Shown one piece after another: positions 39,899-49,517 of a stretch of DNA of 64,000 nucleotides. The stretch is from assembly GCF_002259755.1 (NCBI RefSeq), contig NZ_MWWY01000025.1, positions 124,001-188,000 on the forward strand. Direction: 5' to 3'. Within the stretch, counting starts at the first letter, position 1. Each line of letters opens with the position of its first letter. Position numbers and translations under genes: made by a program. The notes below the pieces were generated by a model. The model did no database searches and had not been told where the DNA came from. It saw only the letters and a program-made list of their open reading frames with translations. Source of the stretch: Bifidobacterium hapali (GTDB lineage: Bacteria > Actinomycetota > Actinomycetes > Actinomycetales > Bifidobacteriaceae).

Positions 39899-40264
39899 AT
39901 GAGTCATTTTGTTTCTCGCTGGTTGGTGTTAACTATTGCGGCCGGTGTGATGGTCGCGCTGCTGCCTGGCATGGAGGCTGTTGGTGAGCCTCCTATTCTT
40001 GGTATTGCCGCGTTTTCGTTATTTATGGCGTTGATTAATGCGTCGATTAAACCGGTGGTGCATGTGCTTGCGCTGCCGATTTCCATTGTGAGTTTTGGTT
40101 TGTTTGCGCTGATACTCAACTGGTTGTTTATGCAGTTGGCTTCATGGCTGGCGTTCACACTGTTCGATGTGGGCGTTATCATCCACGGTTTTTGGTGGTC
40201 GGTGCTTGGTTCGCTGATTATGGCGATTGTCTCCAGTATCGTCGGCGATGTTATCGGCGAATAG
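39899..40264 (+). CDS. Phage holin family 4-type membrane protein
   Basis: 121 residues with four predicted helices (about 8-25, 34-58, 62-85, 92-118) and the INASIKPVVHVLALPISI segment typical of the Phage_holin_4_2/DUF360 group (YvlD-like). Despite the name these are usually chromosomal proteins and not lytic holins. The role is unknown; some are membrane-stress associated. Convergent with jetC. Confidence 0.82.
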   Translation: MSHFVSRWLVLTIAAGVMVALLPGMEAVGEPPILGIAAFSLFMALINASIKPVVHVLALPISIVSFGLFALILNWLFMQLASWLAFTLFDVGVIIHGFWWSVLGSLIMAIVSSIVGDVIGE

Positions 40265-40291
40265 CCGAGCATGATCACTCACACCATTCAT

Positions 40292-40327
40292 GTTGGTACT
40301 GTCAGTGAATTCGCTGACAGTACCAAC
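40292..40327. terminator. Bidirectional terminator after jetC
   Basis: gttggtactgtcag (40292-40305) and ctgacagtaccaac (40314-40327), perfect 14-bp arms with an 8-base loop. Starts 12 bases past the jetC stop and marks the end of the jetABC operon. Confidence 0.75.
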
Positions 40328-40339
40328 AGTGTCCTGTTC

Positions 40340-43300
40340 TTATCTATCCACTATCCTGTCTGCACTCGTATTATCTTGTTCTGTTAGTGCATCAACGTAA
40401 CCAGACCATGTGGCTTCATGCAGCGACGTGGTGCCGGTTTGCGGATCTTTACGTGTCACGTATGCTTTGGTGGACATTTCAAGGATTTCGCCTGTTTTGC
40501 TTTCCGGCGCAGAAACGATGACTTGGAAGCCGAGTCTCGGCAGTACACCCAACGCACGTTTCGTGTACCGGCCGTCAGCTTTGATAAGTGCCTCGTCAAG
40601 GAACAGTGTGGTGTAGCTGGGTTTCAACCGATGTTCCATACCACCGCCAAGCAGGTACATGAGTGCTGCACCGTATACGAACGACGTGAGCTCCTGCAAT
40701 GCGCCGCCTGAGCGTCCTCCTGTTGAAGTGATGCGCTCGTCATCGCCGTCGTCGTGATGCACGATCGCATAGAATGAGGAACGGCAACGAGGGTCGAGAT
40801 CACGCGCACCATAATTGCGAATACCGTTCACGTCTTTGACTTGCGCAAGCTCATCACGTAGCAGACTGATGATTGTCGCGCACGCAGCAAACGCTCGTTG
40901 CGCACTGTTTGACCCATCGTCAACTGTTTCAGTATTCGATGCGGATTTCCAATCGTTGAGCGTTCTGATAGCACGTTGCAGTTGCGTGGAGAATACGCGA
41001 TCCGGACGGCGCACGTCAGCGTGCAGTGACAGGCTACCGTGACGCGGACCGAACTGTTGGCCGTCAAGCATGGCGTTAATGCGATCAAGCTGATCGCGAA
41101 TATCTCCCGCATCCGTATCGATCGCACGTTTAATCGTCAACAAGCTCATGAGCAGCTGGTCAAGACAACGACGATATTCCGTTCCCGTGGCTTGCACTGT
41201 CGTCACACGTGACAGACTATCAAGTTCTTCAAGATAATATCGATAATCATTCACACTGGCAGTAAGCGCACCATCATCAGCCGCATATCGGTCAACATAG
41301 TCAGCCATATTGAGTTCAACGCGAGTACGTACGGTATCAGCGTCCGCTTGTAACGAGGTGATATGCGCGGCAAGATCTTTACTCACGCCGGCAATAACGC
41401 GGTCAGCGAACGTCGTCGACGACTGTTGCACGGATGTAAGCGCGGATGTTGCAGGGGCAGACGTACTCAGTCCAGCACCGATAATCATGTGCGCGCGTAA
41501 TGCTGTATCAGTAAATCCGTCGAATCGCTGCTCATAGGCTTGGGTGAGACGAGCGACAATATCCTCATCAAGTACAGTGTGCGCGGAAGAATCGCTGTTT
41601 TGCTGCGTATCCAGCCATGCGCGTGCGGTGGTAGCCGCAGCTGCAGCCGATTGTGCAGCTTGCTCAGCTTCTATACGCTGACGTTGCACGCGATCAAGTT
41701 CCTCGCTCAGACTATCGCGCATAGTTGCAAGCCGAGCAAGCTGCGGATCGTTTGTGATCGAGGCGATGGTAGTTTCGATATCATCGATATGCTGTTGCGC
41801 GCCGGTCACATCAACGCGTTCCCACGCAGTATAAGCAAGCTGATCAGCAAGTTCGCGCTCTCGCTGCAACTGTTCGACGGCTGTTTTCGCATCCTGATAA
41901 GCATGCTGCGCATCATCAGCTTTGCTATGAGCCTGATCAATCTGATGACGTAACAGATCAAGATACTGTTCGTTGACAAAACCGATGATCTGCTGACGAT
42001 CTTTCACACCATGCTGACCGCGCTTGCCAGACTTAATCTGACCGTCAAGCTGTACTTGACGTATATCGTGATTGGCATCATCAATCGCAGCAACGCAACG
42101 TGCATCGAACCGGTCAGAACACGTCTGTGTACGCAGCCATCCAACGAACGGGGAATCATCGCGGTACCGCAACTTGTCTGACATCCATTCGCCACTGTTA
42201 CCGCTCGCACTTTGGACGCTCGCATCATCACTCTCGTCGTAATCGCGTGTTGTATCAACGAACTGCCAGGTGCGACGAGTCATACTCTGCGGGTCAATAG
42301 TGCTGACTTTCGCAGCAAAACCTTGCTCATACCGTTTGTCAACAAGAATGGTTTGCGCAATCGGCGCGTACACGACGTTCATGGCAAGACGCCATTGTTC
42401 ATCACTGTCGCGCACATCCATGAGTTCAGCCACATACGGTAATTCGTCAGGTTGCAATCCTGTCGCACGGCAAAGCATGGCACGGGTTTCATCCATCTGC
42501 TGCGTAATGCGCGTGCGCTGCGCGCTCTGGCGCTGATAGTCCCGTTCGAGCGCATGTAACGCTTGTGCTGTTTGAGAGCGAACTCCAAACGCCGTATTAC
42601 GCGCGTTTTCGAGTTCATTATCACGCTGCTCATACTCGCGTTTAAACATTACCGCGTCAATACGCGCTTGCTCCCATGCTGCATCATCAGCCGGCATGGT
42701 TTTGCCAACCCCATCGAACGAGGATGCAATACGATTGCGCGTAACAGTTACTTCATCCAACGTATGTCGTGCCGTCTCAAGTTCGTATTCGAGACGAGCA
42801 AGATTGCCGCCATCGAGCCCCTGCATTTGATCGCGAATCACGTCAATACGCGACCGTATATCGTCCACTCGATGCGCAGCCGTGACCGCATCTGCTTGAC
42901 GCAACGCATGCTCATGTTCGTCAATGGGCAATTGTGCGGCGACTTCATCGGTCATGCGCGCGGTCACCCACTGTTGGATTGCTGCCGCACCTTCGCTTGT
43001 AGACGGGTCAACAGGAGAATAATGACGTACGAGACGACGAGCCTGCTCGTATTGCGTATAACCATCACGTATGGTTTGCAGTCGACTCATACGATTAGCG
43101 TTATCTCGCATAGCACGAAAATTCTCGTCATACCGATCGTAATCATCAACCGTATTACGAGCCAATTCGAGTGCTTCCGGTACACCAAGCACGCCTTGTT
43201 TGAAAATATCGTCAAGACGTGAAGGCGCATCTGCTGACTGAATTTTCGCCAATAGTCGACATGCCTCCGCGCTCAAGCCCATAACCGACCAAATATGCTC

Positions 43301-43891
43301 ATGGAATGCTTCAGCACTCGGAAAAGTGAGACACTGCGGATACACGGTTTTCAGCTGGGTTGGCGTAAACGGCGTATCACGATACTGGTCCATAGACCGC
43401 GGGTCAATCGGCTTATCCCACACCACGTATTGACGACGCACCGCACCCCGCTCATCGCCGGGCATAAGATACAAGAATTTGCCACAAGACAAGGTTTGTC
43501 CATCAGTCAAATTGCGATAGGTGTCGACGATCGCACCCCATACTGCTTGCGGCGCACCGCTGCTATCACGCCCACGTAAATACACCGGCCGATCACCATC
43601 GCCATCATTGCTCACACCGATCATACCAAGCAGATACGTGTAATCACTGCGCTCGGAACGGCCCGAGTTTGACGCTTTATTAAACGGTGTACCAGTCGGA
43701 TACAACAATGAGATTTGCGCATCCACGAGCGTAGATTTACCCGACTCGCTCGCACCGGCAAGTAGTGTCACCGGCAAATCACGGTCCATAGACGGGCGAA
43801 ACTCGTGATACCCCTCATATGAACCCCAGTTGACAAGCTGTCGACTCTCCATCATCCATCGATCAGCGATCATCTGTATATCTTTTGCCAT
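40340..43891 (-). CDS. jetC: SMC-like ATPase of a Wadjet/Mks complex (JetC/MksB type)
   Basis: About 1183 residues. Walker A GASESGKST at about 46-54, a long Gln/Arg/Glu-rich coiled coil in two arms around a middle hinge-like part, ABC signature region TGGRSGGALQELTSF at about 1050 and Walker B TTLFLDEALIKAD at about 1094. This is the head-coil-hinge plan of MukB/MksB/JetC proteins, which load on and extrude plasmid DNA. I prefer the start MAKDIQMIADRW, one base after the jetB stop; MKWLIGQ ten codons upstream is the alternative. It ends the operon: a terminator and a convergent gene follow directly, so jetD is not next to it. Confidence 0.88.
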   Translation of the reverse strand: MAKDIQMIADRWMMESRQLVNWGSYEGYHEFRPSMDRDLPVTLLAGASESGKSTLVDAQISLLYPTGTPFNKASNSGRSERSDYTYLLGMIGVSNDGDGDRPVYLRGRDSSGAPQAVWGAIVDTYRNLTDGQTLSCGKFLYLMPGDERGAVRRQYVVWDKPIDPRSMDQYRDTPFTPTQLKTVYPQCLTFPSAEAFHEHIWSVMGLSAEACRLLAKIQSADAPSRLDDIFKQGVLGVPEALELARNTVDDYDRYDENFRAMRDNANRMSRLQTIRDGYTQYEQARRLVRHYSPVDPSTSEGAAAIQQWVTARMTDEVAAQLPIDEHEHALRQADAVTAAHRVDDIRSRIDVIRDQMQGLDGGNLARLEYELETARHTLDEVTVTRNRIASSFDGVGKTMPADDAAWEQARIDAVMFKREYEQRDNELENARNTAFGVRSQTAQALHALERDYQRQSAQRTRITQQMDETRAMLCRATGLQPDELPYVAELMDVRDSDEQWRLAMNVVYAPIAQTILVDKRYEQGFAAKVSTIDPQSMTRRTWQFVDTTRDYDESDDASVQSASGNSGEWMSDKLRYRDDSPFVGWLRTQTCSDRFDARCVAAIDDANHDIRQVQLDGQIKSGKRGQHGVKDRQQIIGFVNEQYLDLLRHQIDQAHSKADDAQHAYQDAKTAVEQLQRERELADQLAYTAWERVDVTGAQQHIDDIETTIASITNDPQLARLATMRDSLSEELDRVQRQRIEAEQAAQSAAAAATTARAWLDTQQNSDSSAHTVLDEDIVARLTQAYEQRFDGFTDTALRAHMIIGAGLSTSAPATSALTSVQQSSTTFADRVIAGVSKDLAAHITSLQADADTVRTRVELNMADYVDRYAADDGALTASVNDYRYYLEELDSLSRVTTVQATGTEYRRCLDQLLMSLLTIKRAIDTDAGDIRDQLDRINAMLDGQQFGPRHGSLSLHADVRRPDRVFSTQLQRAIRTLNDWKSASNTETVDDGSNSAQRAFAACATIISLLRDELAQVKDVNGIRNYGARDLDPRCRSSFYAIVHHDDGDDERITSTGGRSGGALQELTSFVYGAALMYLLGGGMEHRLKPSYTTLFLDEALIKADGRYTKRALGVLPRLGFQVIVSAPESKTGEILEMSTKAYVTRKDPQTGTTSLHEATWSGYVDALTEQDNTSADRIVDR

Positions 43892-43892
43892 G

Positions 43893-44795
43893 TCACTGCC
43901 CTGCCCTATCAGCCACTTCATCTGTGTTATTCATGTCATCCGTATCAGTTGCATCATCAACATCATCGAAGCCATCAAATAACGGTTCCGCGAACGCCGT
44001 CTCACGATTGGCACTGTCATCGACATCAATGCTTGCATCGTTTGCATCCTGATGAGCATTACTGTCAACGGTCCCGTCAATGTCTTGCACGTCCTCATCA
44101 GCAACCGTCATCCATGCGCGAGCCAATTCACGATCCAAAACCACTGGCACGAGCGGTGTGATCACATACATTGTCTCATCGTCAGTCGTGCGTTCAAGAT
44201 ATCCGTACGTACACATGGCCGATACGATTGCACCAACCTGTTTGAGTACGGTTTCCTCATCGTTACGTCCCGCAAGAAAGCCGGTACCGGTTGCGAGCGC
44301 CGCGCGGATTTCTTCAAAACTGACGAGCCATCGTTCGCTTGTTTCGCGCGCGTTTTCGTATTCGAGTACGCGGATGCGTAGGAAGGCGAGTGTTGCTGCT
44401 TCCTCTCGTTTGAGACTGGTACGGGTTTTGAGTGCGCGCAAGGTGATGTCTGGACCGGTGACGGGCATGGCGATCATGATGCGGTAGCGTTCGTTGATGA
44501 CCAGTTCGAGTAGGTCGTTGTTGAGGGAGCGGATGACGGCGTCACGATTGTCGAGCACGATGTCGTAGAGGTCGCCGGATATGTAACGTTCGCGTTTGAG
44601 TGCGATTGCGGCTCGACGTGCGTCGGCGGTCATGTCGCCGCTGTCGCCTTCGAAGAGAGCGTATGGGTTGACAGCGCTCTGCTGGTCGGCGCTCGGCAAG
44701 TCTGCTGGTTGCACGGATGCTGCCTTGGATGCCGTCTCGGATGCTGTTTGTGCGCGTGTTGACTCGTCTTGAGTGATGTTGTCTGTTGGTCGCAT
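43893..44795 (-). CDS. jetB: DUF4194 kleisin-partner protein (JetB/MksE type)
   Basis: 300 residues. The middle part (about 60-230) has the DUF4194 pattern with [52 protein letters not shown], and a winged-helix-like end with [23 protein letters not shown]. It is longer than typical because of a low-complexity N-terminus (about 45 residues) and a strongly acidic C-terminal tail of about 70 residues rich in Asp. In Wadjet this protein binds the kleisin JetA and the SMC JetC. It lies 9 bases after jetA and 1 base before jetC. Confidence 0.85.
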   Translation of the reverse strand: MRPTDNITQDESTRAQTASETASKAASVQPADLPSADQQSAVNPYALFEGDSGDMTADARRAAIALKRERYISGDLYDIVLDNRDAVIRSLNNDLLELVINERYRIMIAMPVTGPDITLRALKTRTSLKREEAATLAFLRIRVLEYENARETSERWLVSFEEIRAALATGTGFLAGRNDEETVLKQVGAIVSAMCTYGYLERTTDDETMYVITPLVPVVLDRELARAWMTVADEDVQDIDGTVDSNAHQDANDASIDVDDSANRETAFAEPLFDGFDDVDDATDTDDMNNTDEVADRAGQ

Positions 44796-44804
44796 CGGCG
44801 TGTC

Positions 44805-46325
44805 TTATCCTTCCCTCGCGATCCTGTCGAGTTCTTGACTGTCGGTCAGTATTTGTCGTGTTATCCAGTCGCGTGCCTGTCCGTCTAGGGAGAGGCAATG
44901 CCATGTGGCACTGTCGTTACCGTTTGCGCATGGCATGGCGCTTAAGAAGCCGACGAGTTCGCTTTCTCGGCGTTCATCGTCGGGGAGTTGGTTGAAGCTT
45001 GCGGCCATGTCGATGCGACCGTCCGCAAGGGTTACCGGATTGCGCTGGATGAGGGTTGCCATGCGTTTGAGTCGTGGGCCTCCACCGATGATCATGGCGG
45101 TGAGATCAACTGGTGACATGTCGTTTGCTGTTGCGCGCGTATCTGACAGTCCTGGTGTGACGGCGCGTGCCATTGATCGCGCGGGGCGGGTTGGTAAAGC
45201 AGCGAATTGTGCGCCTGCACTGCCGGTGGCGTATGGTCGTGATGCATCGTTGGGATGTGCTCTTGCATCATTGTTGAGCTGTACGATGAGCTGGTTTAAC
45301 GTGCTGAGCATCGTGCGGTATCGTGTGTCGGTTTGTTGGCGGACGAGCCGACTGACAGCTTCATCCGAGACGCGCATTTGACGGCGTACGGCTTCCAAAC
45401 CGTCATAGATGCGGGCGAGTTCGTCGCGGATTTGGTCGAGTAGTGCACCGGATTCGCCTGCCAGATATGGGGTTTTGGCGATGTCTCGAAGCGCGTCGTC
45501 GATTTGTCGGCGACCTTCGTCGGTGATGATGACTTGGAATGCGTCGTTGAATCGACGGCCGGAATCTGATTCTTGAAATGAGCGACGATATTCGTCGTGG
45601 TATGCGGTGAGGATTTCGTCAACGCTCATGTCTCCGGCTTGCATACGTCGGCGTAGCGCATCGCCGTTGTCTCGTTCGGCGAGCACGAGTTCGCGCAGAT
45701 CGATGGGTACTCCGCGCAAGGTGTTGTGAATAACCGCGATGACGTCTTCGACTTGAGCATCGTTGAGCGTAGCATGCTGTTGACCTTGCCGGATGCGTTT
45801 GATTTCCTGCTTACGTTCTTTGATCTCTTGGTTGAGTAGTCGAACGCGTTCGCCGGGATCGGCGGTCAGCTGCATGCGTGCATGTTCGATTTCCATGATG
45901 ATGCTGTTGGCCTGCGCGCCTGATAGCGTGCGAGTTTCGTCTTCTAGACGGCTTAATGCTTCAATGGCCCGATGTGCTCGTGCAGTGAGCCGGTACAGGA
46001 ATCGGTGCGAAGCGGTATCAAGTGAGTTGGCAAGCCACGCGTAATCTCCGTTGCCTTCTCGACTTAAGTCAACAAGGATTTGATGCGCAGCTTGCGCATA
46101 TGTTTGCTCGAGTTTAGGCGTATAGTCGCCGGTTTTAGCGAGCATGACCAGACTTTGTGAGAATCGTTCCTCAAGGGTTTCGCGCGGCAGCTCGCCGGTT
46201 AACGGGTCGAATGCGGAACGCAATAATGCGATATACAGTTTAGCGTTTTGGCGTAGTAACAGGCGAAGCACTCCGGTTTCGTAGACCGGTCGTAACCGTT
46301 CCATCTCCCGTCTGACATCGCCCAT
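44805..46325 (-). CDS. jetA: DUF3375 kleisin-like protein (JetA/MksF type)
   Basis: 506 residues matching DUF3375, the JetA subunit of type I Wadjet. It begins with LRPVYETGVLRLLLRQNAKL and contains helical segments such as YRLTARAHRAIEALSRLEDE, EIKERKQEIKRIRQGQ, and QSDSGRRFNDAFQVIITDEG. It starts at an ATG with AAAGGAG and is the first gene of the operon. About 78 bases separate it from the upstream permease stop, so its promoter is probably there. JetA bridges the SMC heads. Confidence 0.87.
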   Translation of the reverse strand: MGDVRREMERLRPVYETGVLRLLLRQNAKLYIALLRSAFDPLTGELPRETLEERFSQSLVMLAKTGDYTPKLEQTYAQAAHQILVDLSREGNGDYAWLANSLDTASHRFLYRLTARAHRAIEALSRLEDETRTLSGAQANSIIMEIEHARMQLTADPGERVRLLNQEIKERKQEIKRIRQGQQHATLNDAQVEDVIAVIHNTLRGVPIDLRELVLAERDNGDALRRRMQAGDMSVDEILTAYHDEYRRSFQESDSGRRFNDAFQVIITDEGRRQIDDALRDIAKTPYLAGESGALLDQIRDELARIYDGLEAVRRQMRVSDEAVSRLVRQQTDTRYRTMLSTLNQLIVQLNNDARAHPNDASRPYATGSAGAQFAALPTRPARSMARAVTPGLSDTRATANDMSPVDLTAMIIGGGPRLKRMATLIQRNPVTLADGRIDMAASFNQLPDDERRESELVGFLSAMPCANGNDSATWHCLSLDGQARDWITRQILTDSQELDRIAREG

Positions 46326-46403
46326 GCCGCTCCTTTACATCTTCCACGCTAGCTTCCACAGTAACGACTCGACGCTAGCACATATACGGGAGCACGCCGC
46401 GTC

Positions 46404-47621
46404 TCACTCGCTTCGTAATGCTTCAGTTGGTGTCAGTCGTGCGGCGCGTGAAGCCGGGTAGAGACCGGCAATAATACCAACACATACCGCTGCACACCAA
46501 GCCAATGGCAACGCTGTCCAATCTAAACCCAATGGTATTCCAGTCGCCGCCACAACGCTTAGCGTTGTCGCAACACCGATCGCAATACCAGCAAATCCAC
46601 CAAACGCAGACAATAGAGCCGATTCCGTCACGAATTGCATGCGAATATTGCCTGCAGTGGCACCAAGCGCACGTCGCAAACCGATTTCGCCACGGCGTTC
46701 CATTACGGTGACGATCATCATATTAGCAATGCTCATACCGCCAATTGCGAGCGCGATAATACCGATCATCAAACCCAGTGTGGTCAGTGAGTCGTCAGTA
46801 GTGTTGCGTGCTTTGGACAGGTCTGCGGACGCGGTGACGAGCACGTTGCCACCGCTAATGTTGGCTGCGTGGGCGAGTATACGCCGTGTCTGTTCCGTAT
46901 CACCGGGCGTGGTGCGCACGTATATGGCTTTAATGCTGTCGATGCGAGCAGCTTGGTCCGGATAGTGTGCGAGCGCCCAAGCATGCCCGATGAACACGGA
47001 TGTATTGAGTGTGTCAGCTTGAGGCATCGGGTCGAGAATGCCGATTACTCCATACCATTCATGATCGATGATGATGCGATCGCCAACGTTGGTGATACCG
47101 AGACGCCATGCGGCTTCAGAACCGAGAATAACCACCGGCAGGTGTTCGTTATTGCGGTCAATGCCATGCCCGTGTGCGTATGTTGCACCGAGCGCATCGA
47201 GTGCATGGGGTGCCATGATGGTTACCGCGATCGCGTTACCGTTGGTTGTAGGTACGAGATCGTTTTTGAACACTTGCATTTTGTCAGGTGGTGTATAGAA
47301 CACGCCGACTTGTTCGACCGATGGTTGACGTGCGAGTGTTTCAGGCGCGTAGCTTGGCAACGGAATGGTTTGCCGAGCAGCATCTTGCCCGGGAGCAACA
47401 ACTTGCAGATTCGCACCGAGTGCGTCCAGCTTGGCGAGCAGTGCCGCTTGATTGGATGCGGCGATACCGGATAATGCTACGTAGGCGGCTACGCCAAGCG
47501 CGATTCCCAATGAGGCAAGAATAGTGCGTGAGATGCGGCCAGTTGCTCCAATCCATGCCGTGTGGAAAAGATCAGCCAACCGAGTATGTAATGGCTTGCT
47601 CACGCTGATACGGTTACTCAT
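46404..47621 (-). CDS. MacB/FtsX-type ABC transporter permease
   Basis: 405 residues with an N-terminal helix (about 34-55), a large extracytoplasmic MacB-like domain (about 60-275) and three C-terminal helices; the end SRAARLTPTEALRSE and ERRGEIGLRRALGAT are hallmarks of the family. With the ATPase and membrane fusion protein next to it, it should act as a mechanotransmission exporter of peptides or lipophilic compounds. Its ATG overlaps the ATPase stop by four bases. Confidence 0.92.
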   Translation of the reverse strand: MSNRISVSKPLHTRLADLFHTAWIGATGRISRTILASLGIALGVAAYVALSGIAASNQAALLAKLDALGANLQVVAPGQDAARQTIPLPSYAPETLARQPSVEQVGVFYTPPDKMQVFKNDLVPTTNGNAIAVTIMAPHALDALGATYAHGHGIDRNNEHLPVVILGSEAAWRLGITNVGDRIIIDHEWYGVIGILDPMPQADTLNTSVFIGHAWALAHYPDQAARIDSIKAIYVRTTPGDTEQTRRILAHAANISGGNVLVTASADLSKARNTTDDSLTTLGLMIGIIALAIGGMSIANMMIVTVMERRGEIGLRRALGATAGNIRMQFVTESALLSAFGGFAGIAIGVATTLSVVAATGIPLGLDWTALPLAWCAAVCVGIIAGLYPASRAARLTPTEALRSE

Positions 47622-48316
47622 GATTGAATTCCTTGATACTGATCAACGACTTCGCTGACAATCCCATCGTGAATATGTAATTGTCGTGGAAACCGTGCGG
47701 CGATATGCATGTCATGGGTAACCACGACAAGGCTCGCACCGCCATTGTCGCTCGCTGCAAACAGCAGGTCCATAATCGTGCGTCCAGTATCACTGTCGAG
47801 TGCTCCGGTCGGTTCGTCCGCGAACATAATGTCGGGATGTTTGACCAACGCACGTGCAATAGCTACACGTTGCTGTTCGCCACCGGATAATTGCGATGGA
47901 CGATGATGCAACCGATGGTCTAATCCCACTTGCGTGAGCGCATTGATTGCGCGATCACGGCGAGTACTACGCGGCAATGCCGTGTATTGCAATCCAGTCA
48001 TCACATTGTCTAATGCGGACACTGTCGCAATTAAATGAAACTGCTGGAAGATGAAACCAATACGTGTTGAACGCAGTGCGCTGCGTTGTCGTTCACTCAT
48101 CGCCGCAATATCATCGCCGTCGTAGCACACCGACCCGGATGTTGGCATGTCAAGCGTGCCAAGCAAAGACAGGAGCGTTGATTTACCCGAGCCTGATGGT
48201 CCAACAATTGCCACGCGTTCACCTCGGGCAATGGATAAAGTTGTTGGATGCAGTATTTCTTGGCCGGCAAACGCTTTCGTTACGTGATCTAAGGCAAGCA
48301 GTGCGTCATCAGTCAC
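47618..48316 (-). CDS. ABC transporter ATP-binding protein (MacB/LolD type)
   Basis: 232 residues. Walker [21 protein letters not shown]-loop FIFQQFHLI, signature LSGGEQQRVAIARAL, Walker B IMFADEPTGALD and H-loop VVTHD. GTG start; it overlaps the stop of the upstream fusion protein by four bases (GTGA). Energises the FtsX-like permease. Confidence 0.94.
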   Translation of the reverse strand: MTDDALLALDHVTKAFAGQEILHPTTLSIARGERVAIVGPSGSGKSTLLSLLGTLDMPTSGSVCYDGDDIAAMSERQRSALRSTRIGFIFQQFHLIATVSALDNVMTGLQYTALPRSTRRDRAINALTQVGLDHRLHHRPSQLSGGEQQRVAIARALVKHPDIMFADEPTGALDSDTGRTIMDLLFAASDNGGASLVVVTHDMHIAARFPRQLHIHDGIVSEVVDQYQGIQS

Positions 48317-49437
48317 GACACCACCACCTTATCGCCAACGTTCAACCCGTCTGCTTTAGTCAGTTGTACTTGTGCGTTCGCGACTAATCCGATCTCGACC
48401 GCAATACGTTCGAGTCGCTCTCCTCGTACGACGTCAACCGCGTACGAGTTGCCTGCGCTCGCAACAAGCGCGGTTACTGGTACGATCAGCGTTTCACTGG
48501 TTGCCGTAGCGGATGCATTGGGAATGATCAGGTTGACTGATGTTGCGCCGAACGCGGCAACTTTAGATTGGTCAGGAAAGTCGATGCGCGCCGATGGTGA
48601 GGTGACTTGGCCGTCTTTACCGGTCGCCTGTCCTCCTTGATCGACAGCGGACAATGTTGTGTCGATCGTCGTATTGTCCGGCAGGACGACTTGCGCTGCA
48701 TCGCCAGCTTTGAACGTGGCAGCCTGTGTAGCGGTGAGCGTGGCTGCAACATGCAGTGCGGTACCGGTGTAACTGGCTGGGCTGGCGCCGGAAGCGCCGA
48801 GTTTTGCGTTCACTGTGGTAATACGAATCGGTGTAGCCGGGACTACCGCTACTGAAGCTGGTTGGAATACGCCATCCACTGAATTTGCCGTCAGGCCGAG
48901 GGAGCGTTGCCATTGGCGAACAGCCTCACGAGTTAACCAGTCGAAATGAGCGTCTGGCGTGCCGGTGAAGAAACCGAGTTCGGCAAGATTCTCTTCGAGC
49001 TGCTTGACGTCAGGGCCATCTGTTGTATCCGTGTTCAATGTTCGCCAGAACGGTCGTTCACCGCGGAAAAGTGGTACAGGAACACCATCCATTTCATACA
49101 CGTGTTCACCGATGTTGATCTGCTTGCCAGCAACTGGTAACTGTGTGATGATACCGGTCGCAGCAGCGAAATCTGATGCCGCATCATATTGCAGACTCGC
49201 GCTGAGTTTCGTTTGCGCGTTCAGTACGCCTTTGCTCACCGGTTGCGTGCGCAGTGTGGTCACGTCAACCTGTTGTTGCGACGATTGCCGAGTCGTATTG
49301 AGACGGCCGATCAGCGTCCACGGTTGCGTGACGATGCCGGTTACGATCAATGCTCCGACGACAACAACTGCAATGATTACCGTGATGATATGTCGTCGAC
49401 GACTGGATTGATGCGTGCTTGTTTGAGTCAATGTCAT
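48313..49437 (-). CDS. Membrane fusion protein with peptidoglycan-binding domain
   Basis: 374 residues. One membrane helix (about 16-36), then a periplasmic-adaptor-like barrel built around a PG-binding domain (PDVKQLEENLAELGFFTGTP; REAVRQWQRSLGL) and C-terminal beta domains. This layout is the usual Gram-positive partner of MacB-type transporters. The start is the ATG at 49437 with AAAGGAAA; an upstream extension of 28 residues is not supported. Confidence 0.88.
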   Translation of the reverse strand: MTLTQTSTHQSSRRRHIITVIIAVVVVGALIVTGIVTQPWTLIGRLNTTRQSSQQQVDVTTLRTQPVSKGVLNAQTKLSASLQYDAASDFAAATGIITQLPVAGKQINIGEHVYEMDGVPVPLFRGERPFWRTLNTDTTDGPDVKQLEENLAELGFFTGTPDAHFDWLTREAVRQWQRSLGLTANSVDGVFQPASVAVVPATPIRITTVNAKLGASGASPASYTGTALHVAATLTATQAATFKAGDAAQVVLPDNTTIDTTLSAVDQGGQATGKDGQVTSPSARIDFPDQSKVAAFGATSVNLIIPNASATATSETLIVPVTALVASAGNSYAVDVVRGERLERIAVEIGLVANAQVQLTKADGLNVGDKVVVS

Positions 49438-49517
49438 ATTGCGGTTTCCTTTACCGTCATCGGTGATATGACTGCGCTTCGCCACATGTATTGCGCGAAA
49501 ACTGCGGTCATCATGAT

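Noticed and set aside
39899-40264. Holin-like gene taken as sign of a prophage
   Set aside because: Phage_holin_4_2-type proteins are common chromosomal membrane proteins; no other phage genes nearby.
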